Shown: positions 26,716-35,255 of the stretch, piece after piece
Layout: every line of letters begins with the position of its first letter
How positions within the stretch are numbered: position 1 is the first letter of the stretch
NCBI RefSeq assembly: GCF_005844085.1
Contig: NZ_VCDI01000001.1
Span: 124,001 to 188,000, forward strand
Source of the DNA: Lichenicoccus roseus
GTDB taxonomy: Bacteria > Pseudomonadota > Alphaproteobacteria > Acetobacterales > Acetobacteraceae
Direction of reading: 5' to 3'
Length of the DNA: 64,000 nucleotides
The notes under the pieces: model-generated
Told to the model about the DNA's origin: nothing
Seen by the model: only the letters and a program-made list of their open reading frames with translations
The model's database searches: none
Made by a program: the position numbers and the translations under genes

Positions 26716-28605
26716 ATGTCGGCCTTGAAGCGTTATCTCACCACTTCGGTGGCGTCGGTGCTCGGCGGGGTGCTTGCCGCGACGGCCGCGGCCCCCGCAG
26801 CGTCCGCCGCGGACCCCACCATCGGCGTGCCGCTGGCACTCACCGTCTACCTGCCGATCAAGAACCTCGCGGGCGCCGAGGCCGCCGCCCGGGCCATGCA
26901 GACGCCCGGCAGCGCGACCTATCATAAATTTCTCAGCGTCAAGCAGTTCGTCGCAGCCTATGCGGACAGTGACGCGGAGATCGCCAAGGTCGAGGCGACG
27001 CTGCAGAATCTCGGCTTCACGATCCAGTACGTCTATGCGAACCACCTCGCCATCGAGGTCGGCAGCTCGGTCAACAACGTGGCCGCCACCTTCGGGGTGA
27101 CCCTCAAGCAGTTCACCGTGGACGGCCGCACCGGCACCGCCTCGACCACCGCCCAGAAGATCCCGCAGGCGCTCTCCGGCATGATCAGCGGCATCGGCGG
27201 CCTGAACACCATCGCCCATCCGAAGGCGCGGCATGTCGCCGCTCCGGTACTCGCCGCCGCCCAGCCCTCTGCCGCCGCCGCCGCTTCGGCCGCTGCCGGC
27301 GCGACCCTGACCGGTGGCACGCCGGGCAACTACCTGCCGGCCGATTTCGAGAAGTTCTACGACGTGACCCCGATCAGCCAGCGCGGCATCAACGGGCGCG
27401 GCACCACCATCGGCATCGTGACCCTGAACGACTTCAACACCGCCGACGCCTACTCGTTCTGGAAACAGATCGGACTGAACGTCTCGCAATCGCGCATCAC
27501 CAAGGTCAGCGTCGATGGCGGCGAGACCGCGAGCACCAACAACGCCGACGGCGAGGGCGAGACCGACCTCGATGTCGAGCAGAGCGGCGGCATCGCGCCG
27601 GGCGCCAGCGAGCGCGTCTATGTCTCGCCGAACATCAGCAACGCGAACTTCATCGACGGCTTCGAGGCCGCCGCCTCCGAGAACATCGCCGACACGGTGT
27701 CGTCGAGCTGGGGCCAGCCGGAACTCGACTTCTTCTACGACGCCGCCACCAACACGCCGGGCGAGACCTACCAGCTCGAGGTCTTCCACGAGGCGTTCCT
27801 GGAAATGGCGCTGCAGGGCCAGAGCGTGTTCATCGCAGCCGGTGATTCCGGCTCGTTCGACACCGTGCGCGGCTGCCCGGCCTACGGCACCCCGACCGCA
27901 GCCGCGCCGACCTGCAACGCGCCCTATGCGGTCGATCATCCGTCCAGCGATCCGCTGGTGACCGCCGCCGGCGGCACCACCCTGCCCTTCTCGCTGACCA
28001 CCTCGGCGGGCGTGAAGCTGTCGGTGGCGGTGGAGCAGGCCTGGGGCTGGGACTACATCACCAACGAGGCGGCGGCGCAGGGCAAGGGTTCGGTCTATCC
28101 GGTGTCGGAGTTCTTCTCGACCGGCGGCGGCGGCGGCGTGAGTTCGTTCTGGGGCCTGCCCTGGTACCAGACCACCACCAAGGGCATCACCCGGACGGTG
28201 CCGAACCAGACCTACACCGAGAACAGCGGCTCGGGGAGCGTGCTGCAGGTCACGCTGCCGTCGAACTTCGCCGGCCGCAACATGCCCGACATCAGCACCA
28301 ATGCCGACCCGGAATCCGGCTACCAGCTGATCGAGGAAGGTGCCGTGCAGAACTTCTACGGCGGCACCAGCTTCGTCGCGCCGCAGCTCAACGGCGTGAA
28401 CGCGCTGTTCGTGCAGGCGCTCGGCGGCCGCACCGGTCAGCTCAGCCCGGCGATCTACCAGCTCTCCAACCTGACCTCGAACGAGGTCAACGCGGGCGAC
28501 AACTGGGGCTACAAGGCGGCCAACGGCTTCGACAACGCCTCGGGCATCGGCAAGCTGGACGCCACCAAGCTGCTGCTCGGCCTGGAAGCGCTCAAATACT
28601 ACTGA
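26716..28605 (+). CDS. secreted S53 (sedolisin/kumamolisin-like) serine-carboxyl peptidase
   Basis: A 629-residue preproenzyme, active as an endopeptidase at acidic pH in studied relatives. The signal peptide ends near APAASA. A Pro-kumamolysin activation domain covers about 38-175 (TVYLPIKN, TYHKFLSVKQF). The catalytic domain has E282 and D286 in GETDLDVEQS, the oxyanion Asp in AAGDSGS, and the nucleophile S552 in YGGTSFVAPQ. A predicted Ca2+-binding site lies near the C-terminus (SGIGKLDA). ATG 26716 has GAGG upstream. The S46 peptidase follows, so the two may cooperate in digesting external protein. Confidence 0.93.
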   Translation: MSALKRYLTTSVASVLGGVLAATAAAPAASAADPTIGVPLALTVYLPIKNLAGAEAAARAMQTPGSATYHKFLSVKQFVAAYADSDAEIAKVEATLQNLGFTIQYVYANHLAIEVGSSVNNVAATFGVTLKQFTVDGRTGTASTTAQKIPQALSGMISGIGGLNTIAHPKARHVAAPVLAAAQPSAAAAASAAAGATLTGGTPGNYLPADFEKFYDVTPISQRGINGRGTTIGIVTLNDFNTADAYSFWKQIGLNVSQSRITKVSVDGGETASTNNADGEGETDLDVEQSGGIAPGASERVYVSPNISNANFIDGFEAAASENIADTVSSSWGQPELDFFYDAATNTPGETYQLEVFHEAFLEMALQGQSVFIAAGDSGSFDTVRGCPAYGTPTAAAPTCNAPYAVDHPSSDPLVTAAGGTTLPFSLTTSAGVKLSVAVEQAWGWDYITNEAAAQGKGSVYPVSEFFSTGGGGGVSSFWGLPWYQTTTKGITRTVPNQTYTENSGSGSVLQVTLPSNFAGRNMPDISTNADPESGYQLIEEGAVQNFYGGTSFVAPQLNGVNALFVQALGGRTGQLSPAIYQLSNLTSNEVNAGDNWGYKAANGFDNASGIGKLDATKLLLGLEALKYY

Positions 28606-28617
28606 TCACCTCCAACC

Positions 28618-28645
28618 GGCCGGCATCCCGCCAGGGGCGCCGGCC
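28618..28645 (+). terminator. GC-rich hairpin after the S53 gene
   Basis: Perfect 7-bp arms GGCCGGC/GCCGGCC (28618-28624 and 28639-28645) enclose a 14-base loop, starting 13 bp after the stop codon. No T-run follows, so if it ends transcription it does so weakly or with Rho. Confidence 0.35.
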
Positions 28646-28711
28646 ACTTGGTCAAGCACGCAAAGCCGGATATTGACCCTGTCGCAACTGCCCAGACTGG
28701 TCATTCCGCTT

Positions 28712-30850
28712 ATGATGCGACCCGGATACCGCCCGAACGCTCTGCGATACGGCATGCTCGCCGCGCTCCTGGTCGCATCGCCATGGGCTTCCGCCGCCCA
28801 TGCCGAGGAAGGCATGTGGACGATGGACAACCTGCCGGTGAAGCAGATGCAGGCGCAGTACGGTTTCACGCCGTCGGCCGACTGGATCAAGCGGGTGACG
28901 CAGTCCTCGGCCCGCCTGGCACTCGGCTGCTCGGCGTCGTTCGTGTCCGGCGACGGGCTGGTGATGACCAACCATCACTGCGCCAACGAGTGCCTTTCGG
29001 AACTCTCCGGCGCCAGCCACAACTACATGCAGGACGGCTACACCTCGGCAGCCCAGGCACGCGAGCCGAAATGCCCGGCGATGGAGCTCGACCGGCTCGA
29101 CACCATCAGCGACGTCACGCCGCGGATGAACGCGGCGCTCGCCGGCAAGCATGGCGCCGACTACACCCGCGCGCAGCAGGCCGCTGAAAGCTCGATCGAG
29201 AAATCCTGCGTCGGCGGCGATGCCACCCTTTGGCGTTGCGACGTGGTCACGCTCTACCATGGTGGCCGCACCGCGCTGTACCGCTACCGCCGCTACCAGG
29301 ACGTGCGGCTGGTGTTCGCACCGGACCAGAACGCGGCCTTCTTCGGCGGCGATCCGGACAACTTCAATTTCCCGCGCTACGACCTCGACGTGACGTTCCT
29401 GCGTGCGTACGACAACGGCCATCCGGCGCACACGCAGTTCTTCCCGTTCGACCCCGCCGGCCCGAAGGATGGACAGCTGGTGTTCACCTCCGGCAATCCG
29501 GGCTCGACCTCGCGCGAGGAACCGGTGGCCCAGCTGCAGCTGCTGCGTGATCTCGAGCTGCCTTCGACCTATGGCTATCTTTCGACCCTGGACGGCATTC
29601 TCTGGGAATACGGCCGCACCGGCGCCAGCGCCGCGCAGGACGCCCAGGACGAGGTGTTCGGCGTCGAGAACAGCCTCAAGGTCTACACCGGCTGGCTGCA
29701 GACACTGGCCGACCCGTCGATGCTGGCCGCCAAGCAGAAGGCCGAGGACAGCCTGCGCCAGTGGATCGATGCCGATCCGCAGCGCAAGAACCAGTACGGG
29801 GATCCGTGGGCGACGCTCGCACCGTCGCTGGTGGCCGAGCGCCGGCTGTTCGTTCCGTACGTAATGCTGGAAGGCACCCGGGCGCCGCGCGGCTTTGCCG
29901 GCGACCTGTTCGGCTATGCCAAGATGCTGGTGCGCGGCGCCGCCGAGCGAGCCAAGCCGGACGCCGACCGCCTCAGCGAGTACCACGACGCCAAGCTGCC
30001 GGCGATCGAGGCGCAGCTCGGCTCCAGCGCGCCGGTGCATCCGAACCTGGAGCGCACCCTGCTCGCCTTCTCGCTGACGCGGCTGCGGCAGTCGCTCGGC
30101 GCCGACGATGCGGCGGTGAAGACGATCCTGGGCAAGCAGTCGCCCGAGGAGATGTCGACGCATCTGGTCAACTTCACCAACCTCGGCGACGCCAAGGTGC
30201 GCATGCAGCTCTGGCACGGCGGCCAGGCGGCGATCGACAAGTCGACCGACCCGATGATCGTGCTGGCGCGCACGGTGGAGCCGCTCGCCCGCAGCCTGCG
30301 CGACCAGTGGGACAACCAGGTCAAGGCGCCGCAGCGCGAGGCCAGCGAGGCGCTCGCCCGGGCCCGCTTCGCCCGCGCCGGCACCAGCGTCTATCCGGAC
30401 GCCACCTTCACCCAGCGTCTGTCCTACGGCACCGTGAAGGGCTGGGACGAGAACGGCCACCAGGTGCCGGCCTTCACCAGGTTCTCCGGGCTGTACGACC
30501 GTGCCACCGGCAGCGACCCGTTCAAGCTCACCAAGCCCTGGCTGGCTGCGAAGTCGAAGCTCGACCTGGATACGCCGTTCGACTTCGCCTCCACCAACGA
30601 CATCATCGGCGGCAACTCGGGCAGCCCGGTGATCGATGCGAAGGGACATGCGGTCGGGCTGATCTTCGACGGCAACATCCACTCGCTCGGCGGCGACTTC
30701 ACCTATGATGGCAGCCAGAACCGCGCGGTCTCGGTCGACACCACCGCCCTGCTCGCGGCGCTGAAGACCGTCTACCGCAACCAGGCGCTGGCGGACGAGC
30801 TGGTAAGCGGCCATCTCGGTGGTCACGCAGGGGCGGCCGGCAAGTCCTGA
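28712..30850 (+). CDS. S46-family dipeptidyl-peptidase (DPP7/DPP11-like), exported
   Basis: A 712-residue exported exopeptidase that releases dipeptides from peptide N-termini. After a signal peptide (MLAALLVASPWASAAHA) the mature part opens with EGMWTMDNLP, the family hallmark. The chymotrypsin-like active site is split by a helical domain: histidine in MTNHHC (about 88-89) and nucleophile S636 in GGNSGSPV. The DNFNFPRYDLD region carries the family's conserved aspartates. The start is uncertain: ATG 28712, 28715 or 28754 all precede the signal peptide. It follows the S53 gene by about 100 bp. Confidence 0.92.
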   Translation: MMRPGYRPNALRYGMLAALLVASPWASAAHAEEGMWTMDNLPVKQMQAQYGFTPSADWIKRVTQSSARLALGCSASFVSGDGLVMTNHHCANECLSELSGASHNYMQDGYTSAAQAREPKCPAMELDRLDTISDVTPRMNAALAGKHGADYTRAQQAAESSIEKSCVGGDATLWRCDVVTLYHGGRTALYRYRRYQDVRLVFAPDQNAAFFGGDPDNFNFPRYDLDVTFLRAYDNGHPAHTQFFPFDPAGPKDGQLVFTSGNPGSTSREEPVAQLQLLRDLELPSTYGYLSTLDGILWEYGRTGASAAQDAQDEVFGVENSLKVYTGWLQTLADPSMLAAKQKAEDSLRQWIDADPQRKNQYGDPWATLAPSLVAERRLFVPYVMLEGTRAPRGFAGDLFGYAKMLVRGAAERAKPDADRLSEYHDAKLPAIEAQLGSSAPVHPNLERTLLAFSLTRLRQSLGADDAAVKTILGKQSPEEMSTHLVNFTNLGDAKVRMQLWHGGQAAIDKSTDPMIVLARTVEPLARSLRDQWDNQVKAPQREASEALARARFARAGTSVYPDATFTQRLSYGTVKGWDENGHQVPAFTRFSGLYDRATGSDPFKLTKPWLAAKSKLDLDTPFDFASTNDIIGGNSGSPVIDAKGHAVGLIFDGNIHSLGGDFTYDGSQNRAVSVDTTALLAALKTVYRNQALADELVSGHLGGHAGAAGKS

Positions 30851-30888
30851 GGCTTCCGCCCGAGGCCGGTCGGGAGCACAGTATGCCT

Positions 30889-30920
30889 GCCTGTCCCCGG
30901 CCGCCCGGCCGGAGACAGGC
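30889..30920 (+). promoter_or_regulatory. leader hairpin before the galactonate regulator
   Basis: Arms GCCTGTC (30889-30895) and GACAGGC (30914-30920) pair perfectly around an inner CGGCCG/CGGCCG stem. The hairpin ends one base before the GGGGAG ribosome binding site of the regulator gene. It could tune translation or end readthrough from the S46 gene, though no T-run follows. Confidence 0.35.
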
Positions 30921-30935
30921 GGGGAGACAAGCGAC

Positions 30936-31784
30936 TTGAGCGACCGGCCAGAAACGCAGGTCAACGGACTGCAGCCCGCCGTGCGGCTCCGCCGTGCGAA
31001 GGCCGCGCCCAGGACGCTGGAGCGGCTGCACACCGCGATCGCGCGCGACCTCGGGGTGGCGATCGCCGCCGGCGTGCTCTCGCCCGGGGACACCCTGTCC
31101 GGCGAGGTCGCCTCCAGCGCGCAACTCGCGGTCTCGCGCACCGCCTATCGCGAGGCGGTGCGTATCCTGGCCGCCAAGGGCCTGGTGGAGAGCCGGACCC
31201 GCACCGGAACCAGGGTGAGCGCCCGCCATCGCTGGCACATCCTGGACCCGGAGGTGCTCGGCTGGTTCCTGCAGACGCACCCCAGCGAGGCGTTCGTGCG
31301 CGACCTGTTCGAGGTCCGCATGATGGTCGAGCCGGCGGCGGCTGCATTTGCCGCCGAGCGCGCCTCGCCGCATGACCTGCGCACGATGGCGGCAGCACTC
31401 GACGAGATGGACCGGCTGAAGCTGTCCACCGAGGCCGGACGCGCCGCCGACCGCGCCTTCCACCACGCCATCCTGGCGGCGACCCGTAACGAGGCGATCA
31501 TGGCGCTGTCGAGCAGTGTCGGAGCCGCGATCCGCTGGACCACCCTGTTCAAGCATCGCACGCAGACGGCGCCGCGCGATCCGATCGTCGAGCACCGGCT
31601 GGTGCTGGACGCGATCGCGGCGCGCGATCCGGAAGCAGCGCGGACCAGCATGACCGCGCTGGTCCGCTACGCCCTCGCCGACATGCAGGCGTCGCTGGCC
31701 GCCGGCGCCGGCAACGGCGCGCCGGTTGCCGACGCAGCGGGAGTGGGCCATAAGCGCACTGATTTCATTTTGTCGGACAAATGA
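30936..31784 (+). CDS. FadR-type (GntR/FCD) regulator of the galactonate operon
   Basis: A 282-residue DNA-binding regulator. The winged helix at about 35-95 (LHTAIARDLGVAIAAGVLSPGDTL, AVSRTAYREAVRILAAKGLVESRTRTGTRV) is GntR type. The C-terminal FCD ligand domain (about 120-250) has DLFEVRMMVEPAAAAFAAERA, FHHAILAAT and EHRLVLDAIAARDPEAA. By position it most likely senses a galactonate-pathway intermediate, as DgoR does. TTG 30936 has GGGGAG 9 bp upstream. Its stop overlaps the dgoK ATG (ATGA), and a FadR-type palindrome sits over that junction. Confidence 0.9.
   Translation: MSDRPETQVNGLQPAVRLRRAKAAPRTLERLHTAIARDLGVAIAAGVLSPGDTLSGEVASSAQLAVSRTAYREAVRILAAKGLVESRTRTGTRVSARHRWHILDPEVLGWFLQTHPSEAFVRDLFEVRMMVEPAAAAFAAERASPHDLRTMAAALDEMDRLKLSTEAGRAADRAFHHAILAATRNEAIMALSSSVGAAIRWTTLFKHRTQTAPRDPIVEHRLVLDAIAARDPEAARTSMTALVRYALADMQASLAAGAGNGAPVADAAGVGHKRTDFILSDK
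31769..31781 (+). promoter_or_regulatory. FadR-type palindrome at the dgoK start
   Basis: TTTGTC-G-GACAAA is a perfect 13-bp palindrome whose core TTGTCGGACAA fits the GntR/FadR-subfamily consensus TNGTNNNACNA. It lies in the last codons of the regulator gene and its final A is the first base of the dgoK start codon. It could be an operator for the regulator just upstream; no binding data are available here. Confidence 0.45.
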
Positions 31785-32728
31785 TGCAGGATGCCGGCCT
31801 GATCGCGCTCGACTGGGGCACCAGCTCCTTGCGTGCCTGGTTGCTGGACGACGACGGCACGGTGCGCGCCGCGCGCTCCGAAGGCTGGGGCATCATGCAC
31901 CTGCCCGAAGGCGGCTATCCGACCGCCTACGCCGCCATCACCGAGGGCTGGCACGACCGCGCTCGCCCGGCGATCGCCTGCGGCATGGTCGGCAGCCGGC
32001 AGGGCTGGGTGGAGGCGCCCTACCTGCCGACGCCGGCGGGCCTTGCGGAACTGGCCGGCAGCCTGGTCCAGGTGGAGACCGGGCTCGGCACGCTGCGGCT
32101 GGTGCCGGGGCTGCTGGAAGCCGGCGATCCCGCCTTCCCCGACGTCATGCGCGGCGAGGAGACCCAGGCGGTGGGCGCGATGCGGCGACTGGGTGGCGAC
32201 GCGATACTGGTGCTGCCCGGCACGCACTCGAAATGGGCGCGCCTGGCGGGTCACCGGCTCACCGGTTTCGAGACGCTGATGACGGGCGAGGTGTATGCCC
32301 TGCTCTCGAAGCACTCGATCCTGGGCCGTGGAGTGGCGGATGCGCCCGAGGGAAGTGCCGAGCTGCGTGACGCGGCGTTCGCACGCGGCGTGCTGGCGGC
32401 GCAGGATCGTGGCGCCCTTGCCCGGCTGTTCTCGAGCCGGGCCCTGATGCTGACCGGCGCGATCGAGCCCAGCGCCGTGCTGGACTACCTGTCCGGCCTG
32501 CTGATCGGCGAGGAGTTGCGGCTCGCATCGCCGATCCTGCAGGCTGGCGATCCTCGTGTGGCGCTCACCGGCGACGGCCGGCTGTGCGCGCGCTACGAGC
32601 GCGCCTTCGAGATTGCCGGATACGCCGCCCCGGAGCGGGTCGACAACAGCGCCCTGCAGGGGCTGGTCGATATCGCCGGCGCCGCCGGGTTGATCGTTCC
32701 CACGCAACTCCAGCCATCCGGAGCCTGA
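31781..32728 (+). CDS. dgoK: 2-dehydro-3-deoxygalactonokinase
   Basis: Phosphorylates 2-keto-3-deoxy-D-galactonate with ATP, the fourth step of the De Ley-Doudoroff pathway. 315 residues of the DgoK/ASKHA kinase family. It has the phosphate-1 loop IALDWGTSSLRAWLL, the substrate-proximal GMVGSRQGWVEAPY, and phosphate-2-like LVLPGTHSKWARL. The C-terminal half (GLLIGEELRLA) matches family members in length and order. ATG 31781 overlaps the regulator stop; a second ATG at 31784 is equally possible. dgoA follows after one base. Confidence 0.95.
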   Translation: MMQDAGLIALDWGTSSLRAWLLDDDGTVRAARSEGWGIMHLPEGGYPTAYAAITEGWHDRARPAIACGMVGSRQGWVEAPYLPTPAGLAELAGSLVQVETGLGTLRLVPGLLEAGDPAFPDVMRGEETQAVGAMRRLGGDAILVLPGTHSKWARLAGHRLTGFETLMTGEVYALLSKHSILGRGVADAPEGSAELRDAAFARGVLAAQDRGALARLFSSRALMLTGAIEPSAVLDYLSGLLIGEELRLASPILQAGDPRVALTGDGRLCARYERAFEIAGYAAPERVDNSALQGLVDIAGAAGLIVPTQLQPSGA

Positions 32729-32729
32729 C

Positions 32730-33368
32730 ATGCTCAGACAGATGATCGGGCGGATGCCCTTCACCGCCATCCTGCGCGGCCTCACCCCCGAGGAAGCGCT
32801 GGCGGTCGGCGACGCCCTGGTCGAGGCCGGCATGACAATGCTGGAGGTGCCGCTCAACTCGCCGCGCCCGATGGAGAGCATCCGCCTGCTGGCGCAGCGC
32901 CATGGCGAGACCTGCCTGATCGGCGCCGGCACCGTCATGACGCCCTCGCAGGTGGCGGAGATCGGTGCCGCCGGCGGCCGGCTGATCGTCATGCCGCACG
33001 GCGATGCCGAGGTGATACGCGCGGCCAAGGCGGCCGGCATGGTGTGCATGCCCGGGATCGCGACCCCCACCGAGGGCTTCGCGGCGCTGAAGGCGGGCGC
33101 CGATGCGCTGAAGCTGTTTCCGGCCGAGCTGGTCGGGCCGAGCGTGCTGCGGGCCATGCGCGCGGTGTTCCCGAAGGACACCATCTTCCTGCCGGTCGGC
33201 GGCGTGACCCCGGAGAATGTCGGCGATTTCGTGCGTGCCGGCGCCGATGGCTTCGGGCTCGGCTCGGGCCTGTATGCGCCCGGTCGCAGCGCAGCCGACG
33301 TCCGCCGCCGGGCGGATGCGTATGTCGCGGCCTGGCGCGCGGTGAACGGCGGAGTGCTCGGGCAATGA
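32730..33368 (+). CDS. dgoA: 2-dehydro-3-deoxy-6-phosphogalactonate aldolase
   Basis: Splits KDPGal into pyruvate and D-glyceraldehyde-3-phosphate. A 212-residue class I aldolase barrel of the KDPG/KDPGal family. It has R16 in AILRGL, E39 in LEVPLNSP, the GAGTV strand, the Schiff-base lysine K128 in ALKLFPAE, and the phosphate-binding LPVGGV plus GLGSGLY. It is a stand-alone aldolase, not fused to the dehydratase. The stop overlaps the next ATG (ATGA). Confidence 0.95.
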   Translation: MLRQMIGRMPFTAILRGLTPEEALAVGDALVEAGMTMLEVPLNSPRPMESIRLLAQRHGETCLIGAGTVMTPSQVAEIGAAGGRLIVMPHGDAEVIRAAKAAGMVCMPGIATPTEGFAALKAGADALKLFPAELVGPSVLRAMRAVFPKDTIFLPVGGVTPENVGDFVRAGADGFGLGSGLYAPGRSAADVRRRADAYVAAWRAVNGGVLGQ

Positions 33369-34336
33369 GGCAGGTTCGCGACACCACCCGCGCGCTCAGC
33401 GTCGGGATCGTCGGCTTCGGGCAGATCGCCCGCGTGCAGCATGTCCCGGCGCTCGCCGCCACGCCGGGGCTGCGGCTTGCCGCCATCGCCAATCCGGTGC
33501 CGCTGCAGGGCGCGCCGGACGTGCCGGTGTATGCGTCGCTGGCGGAGATGCTTCAGCACGAACCCGAACTCGATGCGGTGGCGCTGTGCACGCCGCCGCA
33601 GATCCGGTACGGCCTCGCCCGCCAGGCGCTCGATGCCGGCCGCCATGTGCTGCTGGAAAAACCCCCCGCCGCCACGCCGGCCGAGATCGCCGATCTCGCG
33701 GCCCACGCCGACAGGCTCGGCCTGACCCTGTTCACCGCCTGGCACTCGCTGTTCAGCGCGGCGGTCGACCAGGCGCGCGAGATCCTGGCCGCCCGCGGCG
33801 TTTCGGGCATGCGCCTGGAGTGGAAGGAGGATCACCATAAGTGGCATCCGGGAGTCGACTGGTTCTGGCAGCCCGGCGGCATGGGCGCGTTCGACTCCGC
33901 CATCAACGCCTATTCGATCCTGGTCGCGGTGATGCCCGAGCCGGTCTTCGTGCGCTCGGCCCGCATGGTGATCCCGGACGGCGCGCACACGCCGATGTCG
34001 GCGCAGGTGGAGTACGCGACACCCTCCACCCTGAACGGCGGCGGCACCGGCTTCACCTCGGACCACGCCTGGGACCAGCTCACCGGCGAGACGTGGACCA
34101 TCGACTGGACCCTGCGCGACGGTGCCCACCTCGTCCTGGAGCGTGGCGGCGCGCGGCTGCTGCTCGATGGCGAACTGCTGGTCGAGGCGCAGGACGAGGA
34201 ATATCCCCGCCTCTACGCCCGCTTCGACACCCTGCTGCGCAGCGGCCGCTCGGATGTCGAGATCCGGCCGCTGCAACTGGTGGCCGACGCCTTCATGCTC
34301 GCCTCGCGCGTGCCGGGCGCCGCGGTCCGGTCATGA
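33365..34336 (+). CDS. Gfo/Idh/MocA oxidoreductase, probable D-galactose 1-dehydrogenase
   Basis: A 323-residue NAD(P)-dependent dehydrogenase. The Rossmann start is VGIVGFGQIA (13-22) and the family's EKP motif is at 98-100 (LLEKPPAATP). The catalytic-domain segment WKEDHHKWHPGVDWFWQPGGMGAFDSAINAYSI carries the conserved aspartate and histidine region. Within a galactonate operon next to a lactonase, the natural assignment is oxidation of D-galactose to D-galactono-lactone, as in characterised members of this family from Pseudomonas and Caulobacter. L-arabinose as substrate is also possible. It overlaps both neighbours by 4 bp. Confidence 0.88.
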   Translation: MRQVRDTTRALSVGIVGFGQIARVQHVPALAATPGLRLAAIANPVPLQGAPDVPVYASLAEMLQHEPELDAVALCTPPQIRYGLARQALDAGRHVLLEKPPAATPAEIADLAAHADRLGLTLFTAWHSLFSAAVDQAREILAARGVSGMRLEWKEDHHKWHPGVDWFWQPGGMGAFDSAINAYSILVAVMPEPVFVRSARMVIPDGAHTPMSAQVEYATPSTLNGGGTGFTSDHAWDQLTGETWTIDWTLRDGAHLVLERGGARLLLDGELLVEAQDEEYPRLYARFDTLLRSGRSDVEIRPLQLVADAFMLASRVPGAAVRS

Positions 34337-35220
34337 GCGACAGCCTCGGCGCGCCGGTCGAGGTCGCACTCGAGGCGCACGACCTGCTGGGCGAGTCGCC
34401 GTTCTGGGACGCGGCCGACCAGGCGCTGGTCTGGGTCGACATCTATGGCCGCCGCATACACCGGCTGCATCCCGCCACCGGTGCCGTGCGCAGCCTCGCG
34501 ATGCCGGACCGGGTCGCCACCGCGATCCCGCGCGCACGTGGCGGAATGCTGGTGGCGCTGTCGCGCAGCCTGCACATGCTCGACGAAGCCGGTGGCCTCG
34601 GCGCGCCGTTCTTCACGCTGGACGCAGGCGAGACCGGCATACGCTTCAACGACGCCCGCACCGACCGGCACGGACGGCTGTGGATCGGCACCATGAACGA
34701 GGATGGCGACGCACCGACCGGCGCGTTGTACCGGATCGACGCCGATCTCTCCGTAAGCAGCGTCGAGCATGGCATCGCGATCTCGAACGGCATCGGCTTC
34801 AGCCCCGATGGCACGCGGTTCTACTTCGCCGACACCCCCGAGCGCATCATCCGCGCCTACGATCTGGATGACGCCGATGGCCGCATCGCCAACCGGCATG
34901 ACCTGATCACGATCGATGGCGACAGCGCCTATCCGGATGGCAGTACGGTCGATGCCGACGGCTTCATCTGGAACGCGCAGTGGGAGGGCAGCCGGGTGGT
35001 GCGTTACAGTCCCGACGGGCATATCGACCGGGTGATCGAGCTGCCGGTGAGCCGTCCGACCTGCTGCGTGTTCGGCGGCGAGGCCCTCGGGACCTTGTAT
35101 GTCACCAGCGCCTGCATGGAACTTTCCGGAGCCACGCTGCGCGCGCAGCCCCTCGCCGGTTCGCTGTTCAGGATCGAGACCGGCACCACCGGGATCGCCT
35201 GCAGCCGGTTCGCCGGTTGA
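34333..35220 (+). CDS. SMP-30/gluconolactonase-family lactonase
   Basis: A 295-residue six-bladed propeller that hydrolyses sugar lactones, here probably D-galactono-lactone to D-galactonate. The metal ligands are visible: E21 in LGESPFW, Asn in AISNGIGFSPDG, and Asp in YPDGSTVDADG. RFNDARTDRHGRLWIGTM is the family's central motif. No signal peptide, so it is cytosolic. ATG 34333 overlaps the dehydrogenase stop (ATGA), which supports a coupled dehydrogenase-lactonase pair. Confidence 0.92.
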   Translation: MSDSLGAPVEVALEAHDLLGESPFWDAADQALVWVDIYGRRIHRLHPATGAVRSLAMPDRVATAIPRARGGMLVALSRSLHMLDEAGGLGAPFFTLDAGETGIRFNDARTDRHGRLWIGTMNEDGDAPTGALYRIDADLSVSSVEHGIAISNGIGFSPDGTRFYFADTPERIIRAYDLDDADGRIANRHDLITIDGDSAYPDGSTVDADGFIWNAQWEGSRVVRYSPDGHIDRVIELPVSRPTCCVFGGEALGTLYVTSACMELSGATLRAQPLAGSLFRIETGTTGIACSRFAG

Positions 35221-35255
35221 ACGGCGCCTCACCAAGCGCAATCCGGAAAAACACA

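Noticed and set aside
28652-31141. Very long minus-strand frame opposite the S46 peptidase and regulator
   Set aside because: It runs through two clearly recognisable genes on the other strand and shows no motif of its own.
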